Position numbers and translations under genes: made by a program. A stretch of 64,000 nt of DNA from Hyphomicrobiales bacterium (GTDB lineage: Bacteria; Pseudomonadota; Alphaproteobacteria; Rhizobiales; RI-29), in assembly GCA_016125495.1 (NCBI GenBank), contig WGLQ01000007.1, forward strand, positions 248,001 through 312,000, read 5' to 3'. Below, in pieces: positions 26,952 to 34,453 of this stretch (position 1 is its first letter; every line of letters begins with the position of its first letter). The notes below the pieces were generated by a model. It ran no database searches. It was not told the origin of the DNA and worked only from the letters and a program-made list of their open reading frames with translations.

Positions 26952-28997
26952 CTAAAGCCACGAGCACGTGCGCGGCCGCCCTGTCCTCGTCGATCCACCT
27001 GTACACGAGAGACGGCGCCCGCAAGGATGGCGTCCCGAGACCGAGTCACCCGTCGAGATGCTGCCCCTCCCCCAGACGGAAAGGCTCGCCGCCGTCGCAT
27101 TGGCCGGGCAGTTGCCCGTGGATGCGGTTCGCTTCTTTGCCGCCGAGGCGTTGGGCGTCGCCTGGCGCGTCGGCGCCGGTGAGGTCTTCTTGGGGGCTGC
27201 CGTCTGCGGCTTTCGCGGCTCGGCTGGCGTGTAGCAGGCGCCGCGCGAATTTCGCTTCTGGCCCGCCGCGCATTCCACCCGCTCTTGTTTGCGCGGGGTC
27301 GTGCGGGGCGGCGGCGCCGTCCGGTTGCGAGGCTCCTCCGCCGTGGTGGCCGGGGTGGTCGTAGCGACGTTGGCCGGTGCACAGGGCTGCGCTGAAGCCT
27401 CGATGAGATCGAGCAGGGCAGGCACCGGGCCCGCGTCCACATCGATCTCGATATCGCCGCGGTCACGGTGCATTTCGGCAAATCGCTCAATCGCCCTCCG
27501 GCTCGCAGGCCCCCAGGAGCCGTCGGCTCGACCGGAGAGGCACTTGCGCTCGATCAACGCACTCTGAATGCGGGCGATCAGCTCCCGGCCCGCGAGCGAA
27601 TTGCCCCTGACTGGCGCACCATCAGCGCCCGGCACCGGAAGCGGAACATTCGCCGACACCCCAATGCCGACGCCTCGCGCCCCCGATCCGTCGACGCCAC
27701 TCGGCGCGCCGAGGGCCGCCGCCGAGATATTTCCGACAAAGCTCAGCGCCGCCGTGCGCACCCGCTCCAGCTCGGCGGCGCGCGCTTCGAGCGCCGCACG
27801 CTCGGCGCAGCACTCGCACGTGCCGAGAAACGCCTTGATGGAATCGACACTGCCTTCGGTGACCAGCGACTGCGAGGTCGGCGCCTCCAACTCGCACATG
27901 CGGGCGCTGCGCCGCATCGACTGCACCCTTTGGCGAACCTCGTCCTGGTTGGGGCAATAGAGGCAGTCCTCGAGGTACCGCCTCATGGCCCCTTCGTCGG
28001 GCTTGGCCAGAAGCAGCGCCGAACGCAGACGCTCGCCGTGCCGGCGCTCCTCGGCGGCGATCCAGGAGAGCTGGCCCTGCACGTTCGCGAGCACTTCGTC
28101 ACTGGAAAGACCGACGAGGTCGGGCGTCTGCACGACACCGGCCTCGATGCGCGCGAGGCGCCGCGCCATGCGCCGCTCGAGGAAGTTCCCGAGTTCGCCC
28201 GCCGTCACGTTGCCGTCGCCATCCCCACCGAGGTTCGCATCGTCCGCCTCACCGAAAAGGCCGGAGACCAGCGCATCCGTGAAGACGCTCATCTCGTGCT
28301 GGCCATCCCAGACCGCGTATTGGTCGCCTTGCGCCGCCGCGAGCACCCGGACCCCGACAGGGGCTCCGGCACCGAGCCGGTGCGACAATACGACGGGCGC
28401 GCCGTGGAGCGGCGCGCTGCGGTTGCCGAGGAGGTCGCCCGCGTTGCTGCGCCCCGAAAAGCAACTCTCGAGCACGAGCGTCACCTTGCCCTCGGGCAGG
28501 ACCTCTCGTTTGACGCGCTCGAGCTGCGAGACGAGGAGGTCGACGGAGTAGCCGGAATCCTCGAGCTGGCTCGGATCGGTGTCGGCCGCGATCAGATAGG
28601 GCACCGACACGCCCCCGACCCGGCTCTCGCGCGAACCATGCCCGACGACGTAGACGAAGAGCTCGGCCGTCCCGCCCCGCACCATGCCGGCGACCCGCCC
28701 GAGGCGCTGACCCTGACCACTGCCGAAGAGCGTGCGCAGGTCGCCGAGCGTGGCATTGTCGATGCGCTCGATGTTGCGGCGCGGCACCCCGTAGACGGTG
28801 GTGAGCAGTTCCTCGACCGCCTGCGCATCGCGATCGGCGAATGCGACGGGGCTGGCGTGGCGATACTCCTTGTTGACGACGAGGACCGCGAAACGCTCGC
28901 CCGCGTAAGCCGCACCGCAGGCCGCCCCCTGCCAGCCCGCGACCACCACAGCCGCGAGCATCCGAATGAACGTCGCGAACATGCGTCTTTCAGCCAT
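26952..28997 (-). CDS. secreted caspase-family (C14) protease, paralogue 2
   Basis: A 681-residue paralogue of the next gene downstream, similar from end to end. Hydrophobic N-terminus (about 9-32), RFAVLVVNKEY, His120 in YVVGHGSRE and Cys179 in LVLESCFSGRSNAG, so the dyad is intact. It shares the GGDGDGNVTAGE loop (257-268), the paired-Cys repeats, the IERKCLSGRADGSWG segment and CAAGQKRNSRGACY. The C-terminus runs about 30 residues beyond the paralogue's end in odd-looking, Arg/Gly-rich sequence. Start at 28997 chosen over 29051 for a GGAG at usable distance. It is divergent from the TIR-DnaJ gene. Confidence 0.87.
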   Translation of the reverse strand: MAERRMFATFIRMLAAVVVAGWQGAACGAAYAGERFAVLVVNKEYRHASPVAFADRDAQAVEELLTTVYGVPRRNIERIDNATLGDLRTLFGSGQGQRLGRVAGMVRGGTAELFVYVVGHGSRESRVGGVSVPYLIAADTDPSQLEDSGYSVDLLVSQLERVKREVLPEGKVTLVLESCFSGRSNAGDLLGNRSAPLHGAPVVLSHRLGAGAPVGVRVLAAAQGDQYAVWDGQHEMSVFTDALVSGLFGEADDANLGGDGDGNVTAGELGNFLERRMARRLARIEAGVVQTPDLVGLSSDEVLANVQGQLSWIAAEERRHGERLRSALLLAKPDEGAMRRYLEDCLYCPNQDEVRQRVQSMRRSARMCELEAPTSQSLVTEGSVDSIKAFLGTCECCAERAALEARAAELERVRTAALSFVGNISAAALGAPSGVDGSGARGVGIGVSANVPLPVPGADGAPVRGNSLAGRELIARIQSALIERKCLSGRADGSWGPASRRAIERFAEMHRDRGDIEIDVDAGPVPALLDLIEASAQPCAPANVATTTPATTAEEPRNRTAPPPRTTPRKQERVECAAGQKRNSRGACYTPAEPRKPQTAAPKKTSPAPTRQATPNASAAKKRTASTGNCPANATAASLSVWGRGSISTGDSVSGRHPCGRRLSCTGGSTRTGRPRTCSWL

Positions 28998-29056
28998 CCC
29001 CAAGTCTCCGCAATGGACCCCAAGTTCCGCTCCGCGGCAGAGCCCGCTCACCGATG

Positions 29057-29091
29057 AATGAGTGAATTAGCGCATCATTGTAACACTCATT
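29057..29091. promoter_or_regulatory. 8-bp inverted repeat in the caspase / TIR-DnaJ divergent promoter
   Basis: AATGAGTG (29057-29064) and its exact reverse complement CACTCATT (29084-29091) are separated by 19 bases in the AT-rich region between the two divergent starts (28997 and 29167). The half-site centres are 27 bases apart, about two and a half helical turns. It looks like an operator for a dimeric regulator serving both genes; no regulator gene is adjacent. Confidence 0.5.
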
Positions 29092-29166
29092 GGAATGCAG
29101 TCCAGGCACCGGTTGCCACGCCGGCAAATCACGGCAATGGTCGGCGAAAGATCGAGAGAGCGGATC

Positions 29167-30273
29167 ATGGCGGATATCTTCATCAGCTACGCACGCGAGG
29201 ACCGGGAGCGGGCCGAGGCGGTTGCCGCACTCGCCGAGCGCCACGGCCTCACCGTCTGGTGGGACCGTCGCTTGAAGGGCGGCGCCGCATTCCACCAGGA
29301 AATCGAGCGCGAACTGGTCGCTGCGCGCAAGGTCGTGGTGCTCTGGTCGGCAGCCTCCATCACCTCGGTCTGGGTGCGCGACGAGGCCGACCTCGCCCGC
29401 CAGCACGACAAGCTGCTGCCCATCAGCCTCGACGACAGTCCATTGCCGATCGGTTTCAGGAGCTATCACACGCTGCGCTACGGCGATGTGATGGCGGACG
29501 CCGCGAGCTTTCTCGCCGATTGCGGCCTGACACCGCAAGCTCCGGCCACGAAGGGCGCCGACGGGCAGGACCTGAACGCAATGTTCGACAGCTTCTTCGG
29601 CAAGAAGTCCGCCGAAGCATCGACAGCAGCCGAGATAGGCCTCGAGATCACGCTCGCCGAAGCCCATTCCGGCAAGACGGCCGACATGACGGTGCCGCTC
29701 AGAAGCCTCTGTCGAACCTGCAACGGCCGTGGCGCGAGCAAGCCGGAACAACTCACCTGCCAGACGTGCGCGGGAACCGGGCGCATCGTAGACAAGCAGG
29801 GCTTCTTCAATATCGAGAAGGCCTGCCCGACGTGCTTCGGCAACGGCAAGTTGCCGCCGCGCAGCCAGACGTGCGAGGATTGCCAGGGCAACGGTGTGCG
29901 CATGGTGAAACGCACCTTCAAGGTGAACATTCCCAAGGGGATCGAAAGCGGCACCCGCATCCGCCTCGCCGGCGAAGGCGAGCACGACCCGGCGACGGGC
30001 GTCACAGGCGATCTCTTCATTCGCGTCAGCGTTGCGCCGGATCCGGTTTTCACTCGCGACGGTGCCGATCTCCTGCGCCGAGTTTCGGTCTCTCGCGAAC
30101 TCGCCGAGCACGGCGGCGAAGTCGATATCGTCACCCTCACCGGGGATTCCCTGCGCATGAAACTGCCGGCCGGCACCACGGACGGCAAGCAATTCCGCGT
30201 GCGCGGTCGCGGCATGCCCAAACTTCGAAGCGAGGAGATCGGCGACCTCTACGTCGAGATCGCGCTCAGTTAG
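29167..30273 (+). CDS. TIR-DnaJ fusion: TIR domain joined to DnaJ zinc-finger and substrate-binding domains, no J domain
   Basis: A 368-residue cytoplasmic protein. Residues 1-115 are a TIR domain: MADIFISYAREDRERAE, a middle HQEIERELVAARKVVVLWS, then SVWVRDEADLA, where Glu73 sits at the position of the NAD+-cleaving glutamate. Residues 136-146 (DLNAMFDSFFG) resemble the end of a DnaJ Gly/Phe region. Residues 157-345 are DnaJ: LEITLAEAHSGK, four zinc repeats (CRTCNGRG, CQTCAGTG, CPTCFGNG, CEDCQGNG) and the C-terminal peptide-binding fold to GDLYVEIALS. There is no J domain and no HPD motif, so it should not stimulate DnaK. Start 29167 gives a normal TIR N-terminus; AGAGAG precedes it. Confidence 0.9.
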   Translation: MADIFISYAREDRERAEAVAALAERHGLTVWWDRRLKGGAAFHQEIERELVAARKVVVLWSAASITSVWVRDEADLARQHDKLLPISLDDSPLPIGFRSYHTLRYGDVMADAASFLADCGLTPQAPATKGADGQDLNAMFDSFFGKKSAEASTAAEIGLEITLAEAHSGKTADMTVPLRSLCRTCNGRGASKPEQLTCQTCAGTGRIVDKQGFFNIEKACPTCFGNGKLPPRSQTCEDCQGNGVRMVKRTFKVNIPKGIESGTRIRLAGEGEHDPATGVTGDLFIRVSVAPDPVFTRDGADLLRRVSVSRELAEHGGEVDIVTLTGDSLRMKLPAGTTDGKQFRVRGRGMPKLRSEEIGDLYVEIALS

Positions 30274-30297
30274 TCCGATCGACGCGGCAACCGCCCG

Positions 30298-31503
30298 TCA
30301 GACCACCTGCCCCGCCGCCCAGCCCGACGACCACGCCCACTGGAAGTTGTAGCCGCCAAGCCAGCCGGTGACATCCACCACCTCGCCGATGAAGTAGAGC
30401 CCGAAACCGGGCCCGTGCGGCCTCGCGCGCGCTGCCATGGTGCGCTGATCGAGTTCGCTCGTTGCAACGCCCCCGACCGTGACTTCCGCCGTGCGCCAGC
30501 CTTCCGAGCCCGAGGGGGTCACGCGCCAATGGTTGGTGGCTGTTCCGAGGCCCACGATCTGGCGGGATGTGAGATCGGCGAGGTTGCTCAGCGCGGCCCC
30601 TGCTTCGGCGGCGATCTGCTCGGCGAGCCGCCGCGGCATCAGCGCCCCGAGCGCGGTCACCACCTTCTGGCGCCCGGCCCCCGCGCCTCGTGCCTCGCCG
30701 ATCGTCGCCGCGACGTCATGCCCCGGCGCAAGGTCGATCGCGATCGCCTCGCCCTCGCGCCAGAAGGAGGAAATCTGCAGGATGGAGGGGCCCGAGAGCC
30801 CGCGGTGCGTGAAAAGCAATCCCTCTCGAAAGCGCGTCGCCCCGTGCGTGACGACGGCATCCAGTGAGAGCCCCGCCAGCCCTGCCGCCATGTTCTTCAG
30901 CGCGCCCTCGAAGGTGAGCGGCACGAGCCCCGGGCGCGGCGCCACGACACGAAGCCCGAAGCGCTCGGCGATCGCATACCCGATCCCCGTCGCGCCCATC
31001 TTGGGGATGGATTTGCCGCCGGTCGCAACGACCAGCGAGGGCGCGGAAAAAACGCCCACCGGCGTCGTCACCTCATAGCCCCCGGCCCCCGCCGCGACCT
31101 CGCCGACCGCCGTGCCGAGCCGGACCGAAACGCCCGCCGCCGCCGCATCGCGCGCCAGCATTGCGATCACCTCGCGCGCCGAGCCGTCGCAAAAGAGCTG
31201 GCCGAGCGTCTTTTCGTGAAATGCGATGGCATGCGCGTCGAGCCGCGCGATGAAATCCTCGGGCGTGAAGCGCGAAAGCGCGGAGACCGCAAATCGCGGG
31301 TTCTCGGAAATGAAACGATCCGGAGCGCAGTGGAGGTTCGTGAAGTTGCAGCGCCCACCACCGGAGATCCGGATTTTCTCTCCGATCGCCTGTGCGTGGT
31401 CGAGGACGACGACACGACGTCCGCGCCGGCCCGCCTCGATGGCGCACATCATGCCTGCCGCGCCCGCCCCGAGCACGATGACGTCGTAATTCTCCATCGC
31501 CAT
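30298..31503 (-). CDS. BaiN/HI0933-like flavoprotein (NAD(P)/FAD-dependent oxidoreductase)
   Basis: A 401-residue flavoprotein. The FAD dinucleotide fold is YDVIVLGAGAAGMMCAIEAG at the N-terminus, followed by the family hallmark KIRISGGGRCNFTN (about 44-57). Further markers: LVVATGGKSIPKMGATG, THRGLSGPSILQIS, GGVATSELD and the C-terminal GLYFIGEVVDVTGWLGGYN. Members reduce C=C bonds of diverse substrates; the natural role is mostly unknown. GGAGGGG precedes the ATG at 31503. The argE-like gene lies upstream on the same strand, 20 bases away. Confidence 0.9.
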   Translation of the reverse strand: MAMENYDVIVLGAGAAGMMCAIEAGRRGRRVVVLDHAQAIGEKIRISGGGRCNFTNLHCAPDRFISENPRFAVSALSRFTPEDFIARLDAHAIAFHEKTLGQLFCDGSAREVIAMLARDAAAAGVSVRLGTAVGEVAAGAGGYEVTTPVGVFSAPSLVVATGGKSIPKMGATGIGYAIAERFGLRVVAPRPGLVPLTFEGALKNMAAGLAGLSLDAVVTHGATRFREGLLFTHRGLSGPSILQISSFWREGEAIAIDLAPGHDVAATIGEARGAGAGRQKVVTALGALMPRRLAEQIAAEAGAALSNLADLTSRQIVGLGTATNHWRVTPSGSEGWRTAEVTVGGVATSELDQRTMAARARPHGPGFGLYFIGEVVDVTGWLGGYNFQWAWSSGWAAGQVV

Positions 31504-31523
31504 GCCCGCCCCTCCGGCGGATG

Positions 31524-32693
31524 TCAAAGCGCCCGCTCGAGGCGCGCCCCGAGGCGATCGAGGAAGTCGAGGCAGCGCTCGATCTCGACGATCTCGATGA
31601 ACTCGTCCGGCTTGTGCGCCTCGCTGATGTTGCCGGGCCCGAATACCGCACTCGACATCCCGGCCCGGGCGAAAAACCCGGCATCCGTGCCGAAGGAGAC
31701 GACTTCGGTGTCGTTGCGTCCGGAGAGTTCGGTTAGGAGCGCGACCGCCGGACCCGAGCCGGACGGATCGAGCGAGGGCACCAGCGCGGTGACCTCCGTC
31801 GCGATGTCGGCCGTCGGATGGCTCGCGCGCAGTTCCGGCAGAACCACCTCGCGCGCATGCGCGAGGATGCCGGCGACGATCGCCTCCCCGTCGGTGCCAG
31901 GCACGGGCCGGACCTCCCAGTCGAACGCGCAGTCGCCGGCGACGATGTTGCGTGCCGCCCCGCCCGCGATCGTGCCGACGTTGAGCGTCGCAAAGGCCGG
32001 ATCGAACGGGCTCGCCTCGAGCGGCCGCGCCGCCAGCCCGCGCCCGACCTCCTCCATGTGCGTCAAGAGGCGCGCGGCCGCGAGTATGGCATTGGCGCCC
32101 TTGCGGGGGTCCGAAGCGTGCGCCGCAAGGCCGGTGATCCGCGTCGTCAACTCGATGCCACCCTTGTGCCCGGTGACGATGCGCATGCCGGTCGGCTCGC
32201 CGACGAGCGCGATCGCCGGGCGCGGCCCTGTCCCGCACACCTCTTCGACCAGCACTGGCGCGCCGTAGCCGCCGATCTCCTCGTCGTAGCACATGCTGAT
32301 GTGGATCGGTCTGACCAGCTGGCGCCGCTGCCAGGACGGCACCATCGCCAGCATCGCCGCGAGGAAGCCCTTCATGTCGACGGCCCCGCGCCCGTAGAGC
32401 CGGTCACCGCGCCGGGCGAGGCGGAAGGGATCGCTGCTCCAGACCTGCCCGTCGACGGGCACCACGTCCGTATGGCCGTTGAGCAGGACGCCGCCGTCGA
32501 CGCCCGGCCCGATGATGGCGTGCAGGTTCGCCCGCTCGCCGGTCTCGTCATGGCTGAGGCGCACGGCAATGCCGTGGCCCGCGAGATAGTCCGAGACGTA
32601 GGCGATGAAATCGAGATTCGTGCGCCCGGAAATCGTCTCGAACGCGACGAGCCGCTCGAGGATCGCGATCGCGTGCCCGCTCGAGTCAACCAT
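31524..32693 (-). CDS. argE: acetylornithine deacetylase (ArgE/DapE, M20 family)
   Basis: The 389-residue metalloenzyme removes the acetyl group from N-acetylornithine or a similar acyl-amino acid. Zinc ligands are recognisable: LLNGHTDVVP (His, about 72), YGRGAVDMKGFLAAML (Asp), the catalytic pair CYDEEIGG (Glu-Glu), GEPTG, and His in FGPGNISEAHKPDE. The length suits ArgE. Because it sits beside a polyamine/opine-type transporter and a PuuB-like oxidase, it may act on an imported acylated amine rather than in arginine synthesis. Confidence 0.85.
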   Translation of the reverse strand: MVDSSGHAIAILERLVAFETISGRTNLDFIAYVSDYLAGHGIAVRLSHDETGERANLHAIIGPGVDGGVLLNGHTDVVPVDGQVWSSDPFRLARRGDRLYGRGAVDMKGFLAAMLAMVPSWQRRQLVRPIHISMCYDEEIGGYGAPVLVEEVCGTGPRPAIALVGEPTGMRIVTGHKGGIELTTRITGLAAHASDPRKGANAILAAARLLTHMEEVGRGLAARPLEASPFDPAFATLNVGTIAGGAARNIVAGDCAFDWEVRPVPGTDGEAIVAGILAHAREVVLPELRASHPTADIATEVTALVPSLDPSGSGPAVALLTELSGRNDTEVVSFGTDAGFFARAGMSSAVFGPGNISEAHKPDEFIEIVEIERCLDFLDRLGARLERAL

Positions 32694-32714
32694 GGGACCA
32701 CCCTCTCGGCCGCG

Positions 32715-33530
32715 TCAGCGCGAGCGCCCGAGCACCTGCGCGAGCACCATCAGCAGCGTCGTCACCGCGATCATGATGGTCGAGATCGCCGCGATCGTCG
32801 GGTCGATCTGGTCACGCAGCGCGTTGAACATGTTGCGCGTCAGCGTAGCGTTCTCGCCGCCGGAAAGGAACATGGCCACCACCACCTCGTCGAACGAGGT
32901 CAGGAACGCCAGCAGCGCGGCGGTGACGACGGAAAAGCGGATCTGCGGCAGCGTGACCGTGAAGAAGGCCGTCGCCCGATTCGCCCCGAGGCTGCGCGCC
33001 GCCATCTCCTGATTCATGTCGTAGCTCTTGAGGCCGGAGGCAACGACGATCAGCACGAGCGGCAACGCGAGCAGGCTGTGCGCCAGGACGAGGCCCGCCA
33101 TGGTGTAGAGAACCTTCATCTTCACGTAGACGTAGAAGGCGCCGATCGCGATGAGGATGAGCGGAACCATCATCGGCGTGATGAGAACGACGTAGACCAT
33201 GCGTGCGAACGGCACGTTGGAGGCATGCAGCCCGTAGGCCGCCATGACGCCGATGGGGGTGGCGACGAGCATCGTGAGGAACGCCGCCGTGAACGAGGCG
33301 ATCGTCGCCTTCTGCCAGGCGACGGACCCGAAATAATTCTCGTACCAGCGCAGCGACCAGTTTCGCGGCGGGAACTCGAGATACTGGGAATCCGAGAACG
33401 ACATCGGAATGACGATCAGGGTCGGCGCCACCAGGAACAGCATGATGAGGCCGCTCAATGCATAGAGCCAGAGCCGGTCCAGGTGCGTCACCTGGGTCTC
33501 GCTCGCCGGCTGCTTCAGCCAACCGATCAT
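32715..33530 (-). CDS. ABC transporter permease, PotC-like (spermidine/putrescine type)
   Basis: A 271-residue inner-membrane permease with six TM helices. The EAA loop reads SLGANRATAFFTVTLPQIRF (about residue 175), the docking site for the ATPase. ENYFGSVAWQKATIASFTAAF near the N-terminus is typical of PotC-type permeases. Its ATG at 33530 overlaps the stop of the upstream permease by one base (TGATG), with GGGAGG as ribosome site. Confidence 0.9.
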   Translation of the reverse strand: MIGWLKQPASETQVTHLDRLWLYALSGLIMLFLVAPTLIVIPMSFSDSQYLEFPPRNWSLRWYENYFGSVAWQKATIASFTAAFLTMLVATPIGVMAAYGLHASNVPFARMVYVVLITPMMVPLILIAIGAFYVYVKMKVLYTMAGLVLAHSLLALPLVLIVVASGLKSYDMNQEMAARSLGANRATAFFTVTLPQIRFSVVTAALLAFLTSFDEVVVAMFLSGGENATLTRNMFNALRDQIDPTIAAISTIMIAVTTLLMVLAQVLGRSR

Positions 33531-34453
33531 CAGTGGCCTCCCCGCGTCAGGGTCTCGAGGCTGACGAAGCGCGCCGCGATCCAAAGGAAAAAGACGGTCA
33601 GCACCAGCAGCACGACGCCGAGCGCGCTTGCCGCCCCCCAGTTGACGAACAGCTCGATGTTGTTGGCGATCTGCATCGAAACGAGGATGACGCGTCCGCC
33701 GCCGAGCACCGCCGGTGTCACGTAGAAACCGAGGCAGAGCACGAAGACGATCAGCGCCCCGGCGATCAGCCCCGGCATGGAGAGGGGAAAGAAGACCGTC
33801 CAGAACGCCCTGACCGGCCCTGCTCCGAGGTTGGAGGCGGCCTTGAGGTAGTCGCGGTCGATCGCACGCATCGACGAGAGCAGCGGCAGCACCAGGAACG
33901 GCAGCATGATGTGCACCATGCCGATGAGCGTGCCCTCGATGTTGTGCACGAACTTGATCGGCTCGCTCCAGAGGCCGAGCTCGATCCCCCAGTTGTTGAC
34001 GAGGCCGTTGCGCTGGAGGAGGACGAGCCAGGCGTAGGTGCGCACCAGCAGCGAAGTCCAGAACGGCAGCAGCACGGTGATGAGGCAGAGGTTGGCGACC
34101 CTCGTCGGCAGCTGGGAAAAGAAATAGGCGAGCGGATAGCCGATCGCCACGCAGATGACCGTCGTCAGGAAGCTGACCCAGAAGGTCGTCTTGAAGATGC
34201 GCACATACGATTTCGTCTCCAGCATGCGCGCATAATTCTCGAGCGAATAGCCGCCATCGGCGCCGATGAACGAGACATAGCTCAGCCAGCCGACCGGCAG
34301 CACGAGGAGGACGAGAACGAGCAGGAGCGCCGGCGAGGCGAGACCGAAGAGGGAAAGCCGCTCGAGCAACGCATCGCGCTTCAGCGATGCCGCGTTCGGT
34401 GCCCCCAGCATCGCCCCTTCACTGGCGCGGACATCGCCTGCAACAGCGCTCAT
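33530..34453 (-). CDS. ABC transporter permease, PotB-like
   Basis: The 307-residue partner permease has six TM helices, the first after a hydrophilic head of about 30 residues. The EAA loop is NLGAGPVRAFWTVFFPLSMPG (around 220), and LLPFWTSLLVRTYAWLVLLQ is the PotB signature. It overlaps the ATPase stop by four bases (ATGA) upstream and the PotC-like gene by one base downstream, a tightly coupled operon. Confidence 0.92.
   Translation of the reverse strand: MSAVAGDVRASEGAMLGAPNAASLKRDALLERLSLFGLASPALLLVLVLLVLPVGWLSYVSFIGADGGYSLENYARMLETKSYVRIFKTTFWVSFLTTVICVAIGYPLAYFFSQLPTRVANLCLITVLLPFWTSLLVRTYAWLVLLQRNGLVNNWGIELGLWSEPIKFVHNIEGTLIGMVHIMLPFLVLPLLSSMRAIDRDYLKAASNLGAGPVRAFWTVFFPLSMPGLIAGALIVFVLCLGFYVTPAVLGGGRVILVSMQIANNIELFVNWGAASALGVVLLVLTVFFLWIAARFVSLETLTRGGH

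Noticed and set aside
27046-27273. Possible separate small gene in the tail of caspase paralogue 2
   Set aside because: Out-of-frame shadow; the caspase frame continues with the conserved CAAGQKRNSRGACY cassette through this region.
28990-30192. 400-residue minus-strand frame opposite the TIR-DnaJ gene
   Set aside because: Antisense to a gene with clear zinc-finger repeats; translation has no recognisable fold.
29058-30371. 437-residue plus-strand frame overlapping the TIR-DnaJ gene
   Set aside because: Frame-shifted shadow of the real fusion protein, Arg/Gly-rich and without domains.
31818-33725. 635-residue plus-strand open frame
   Set aside because: Antisense to the ArgE-like gene and PotC-like permease; composition is Arg/Asp/His-rich with no domain.
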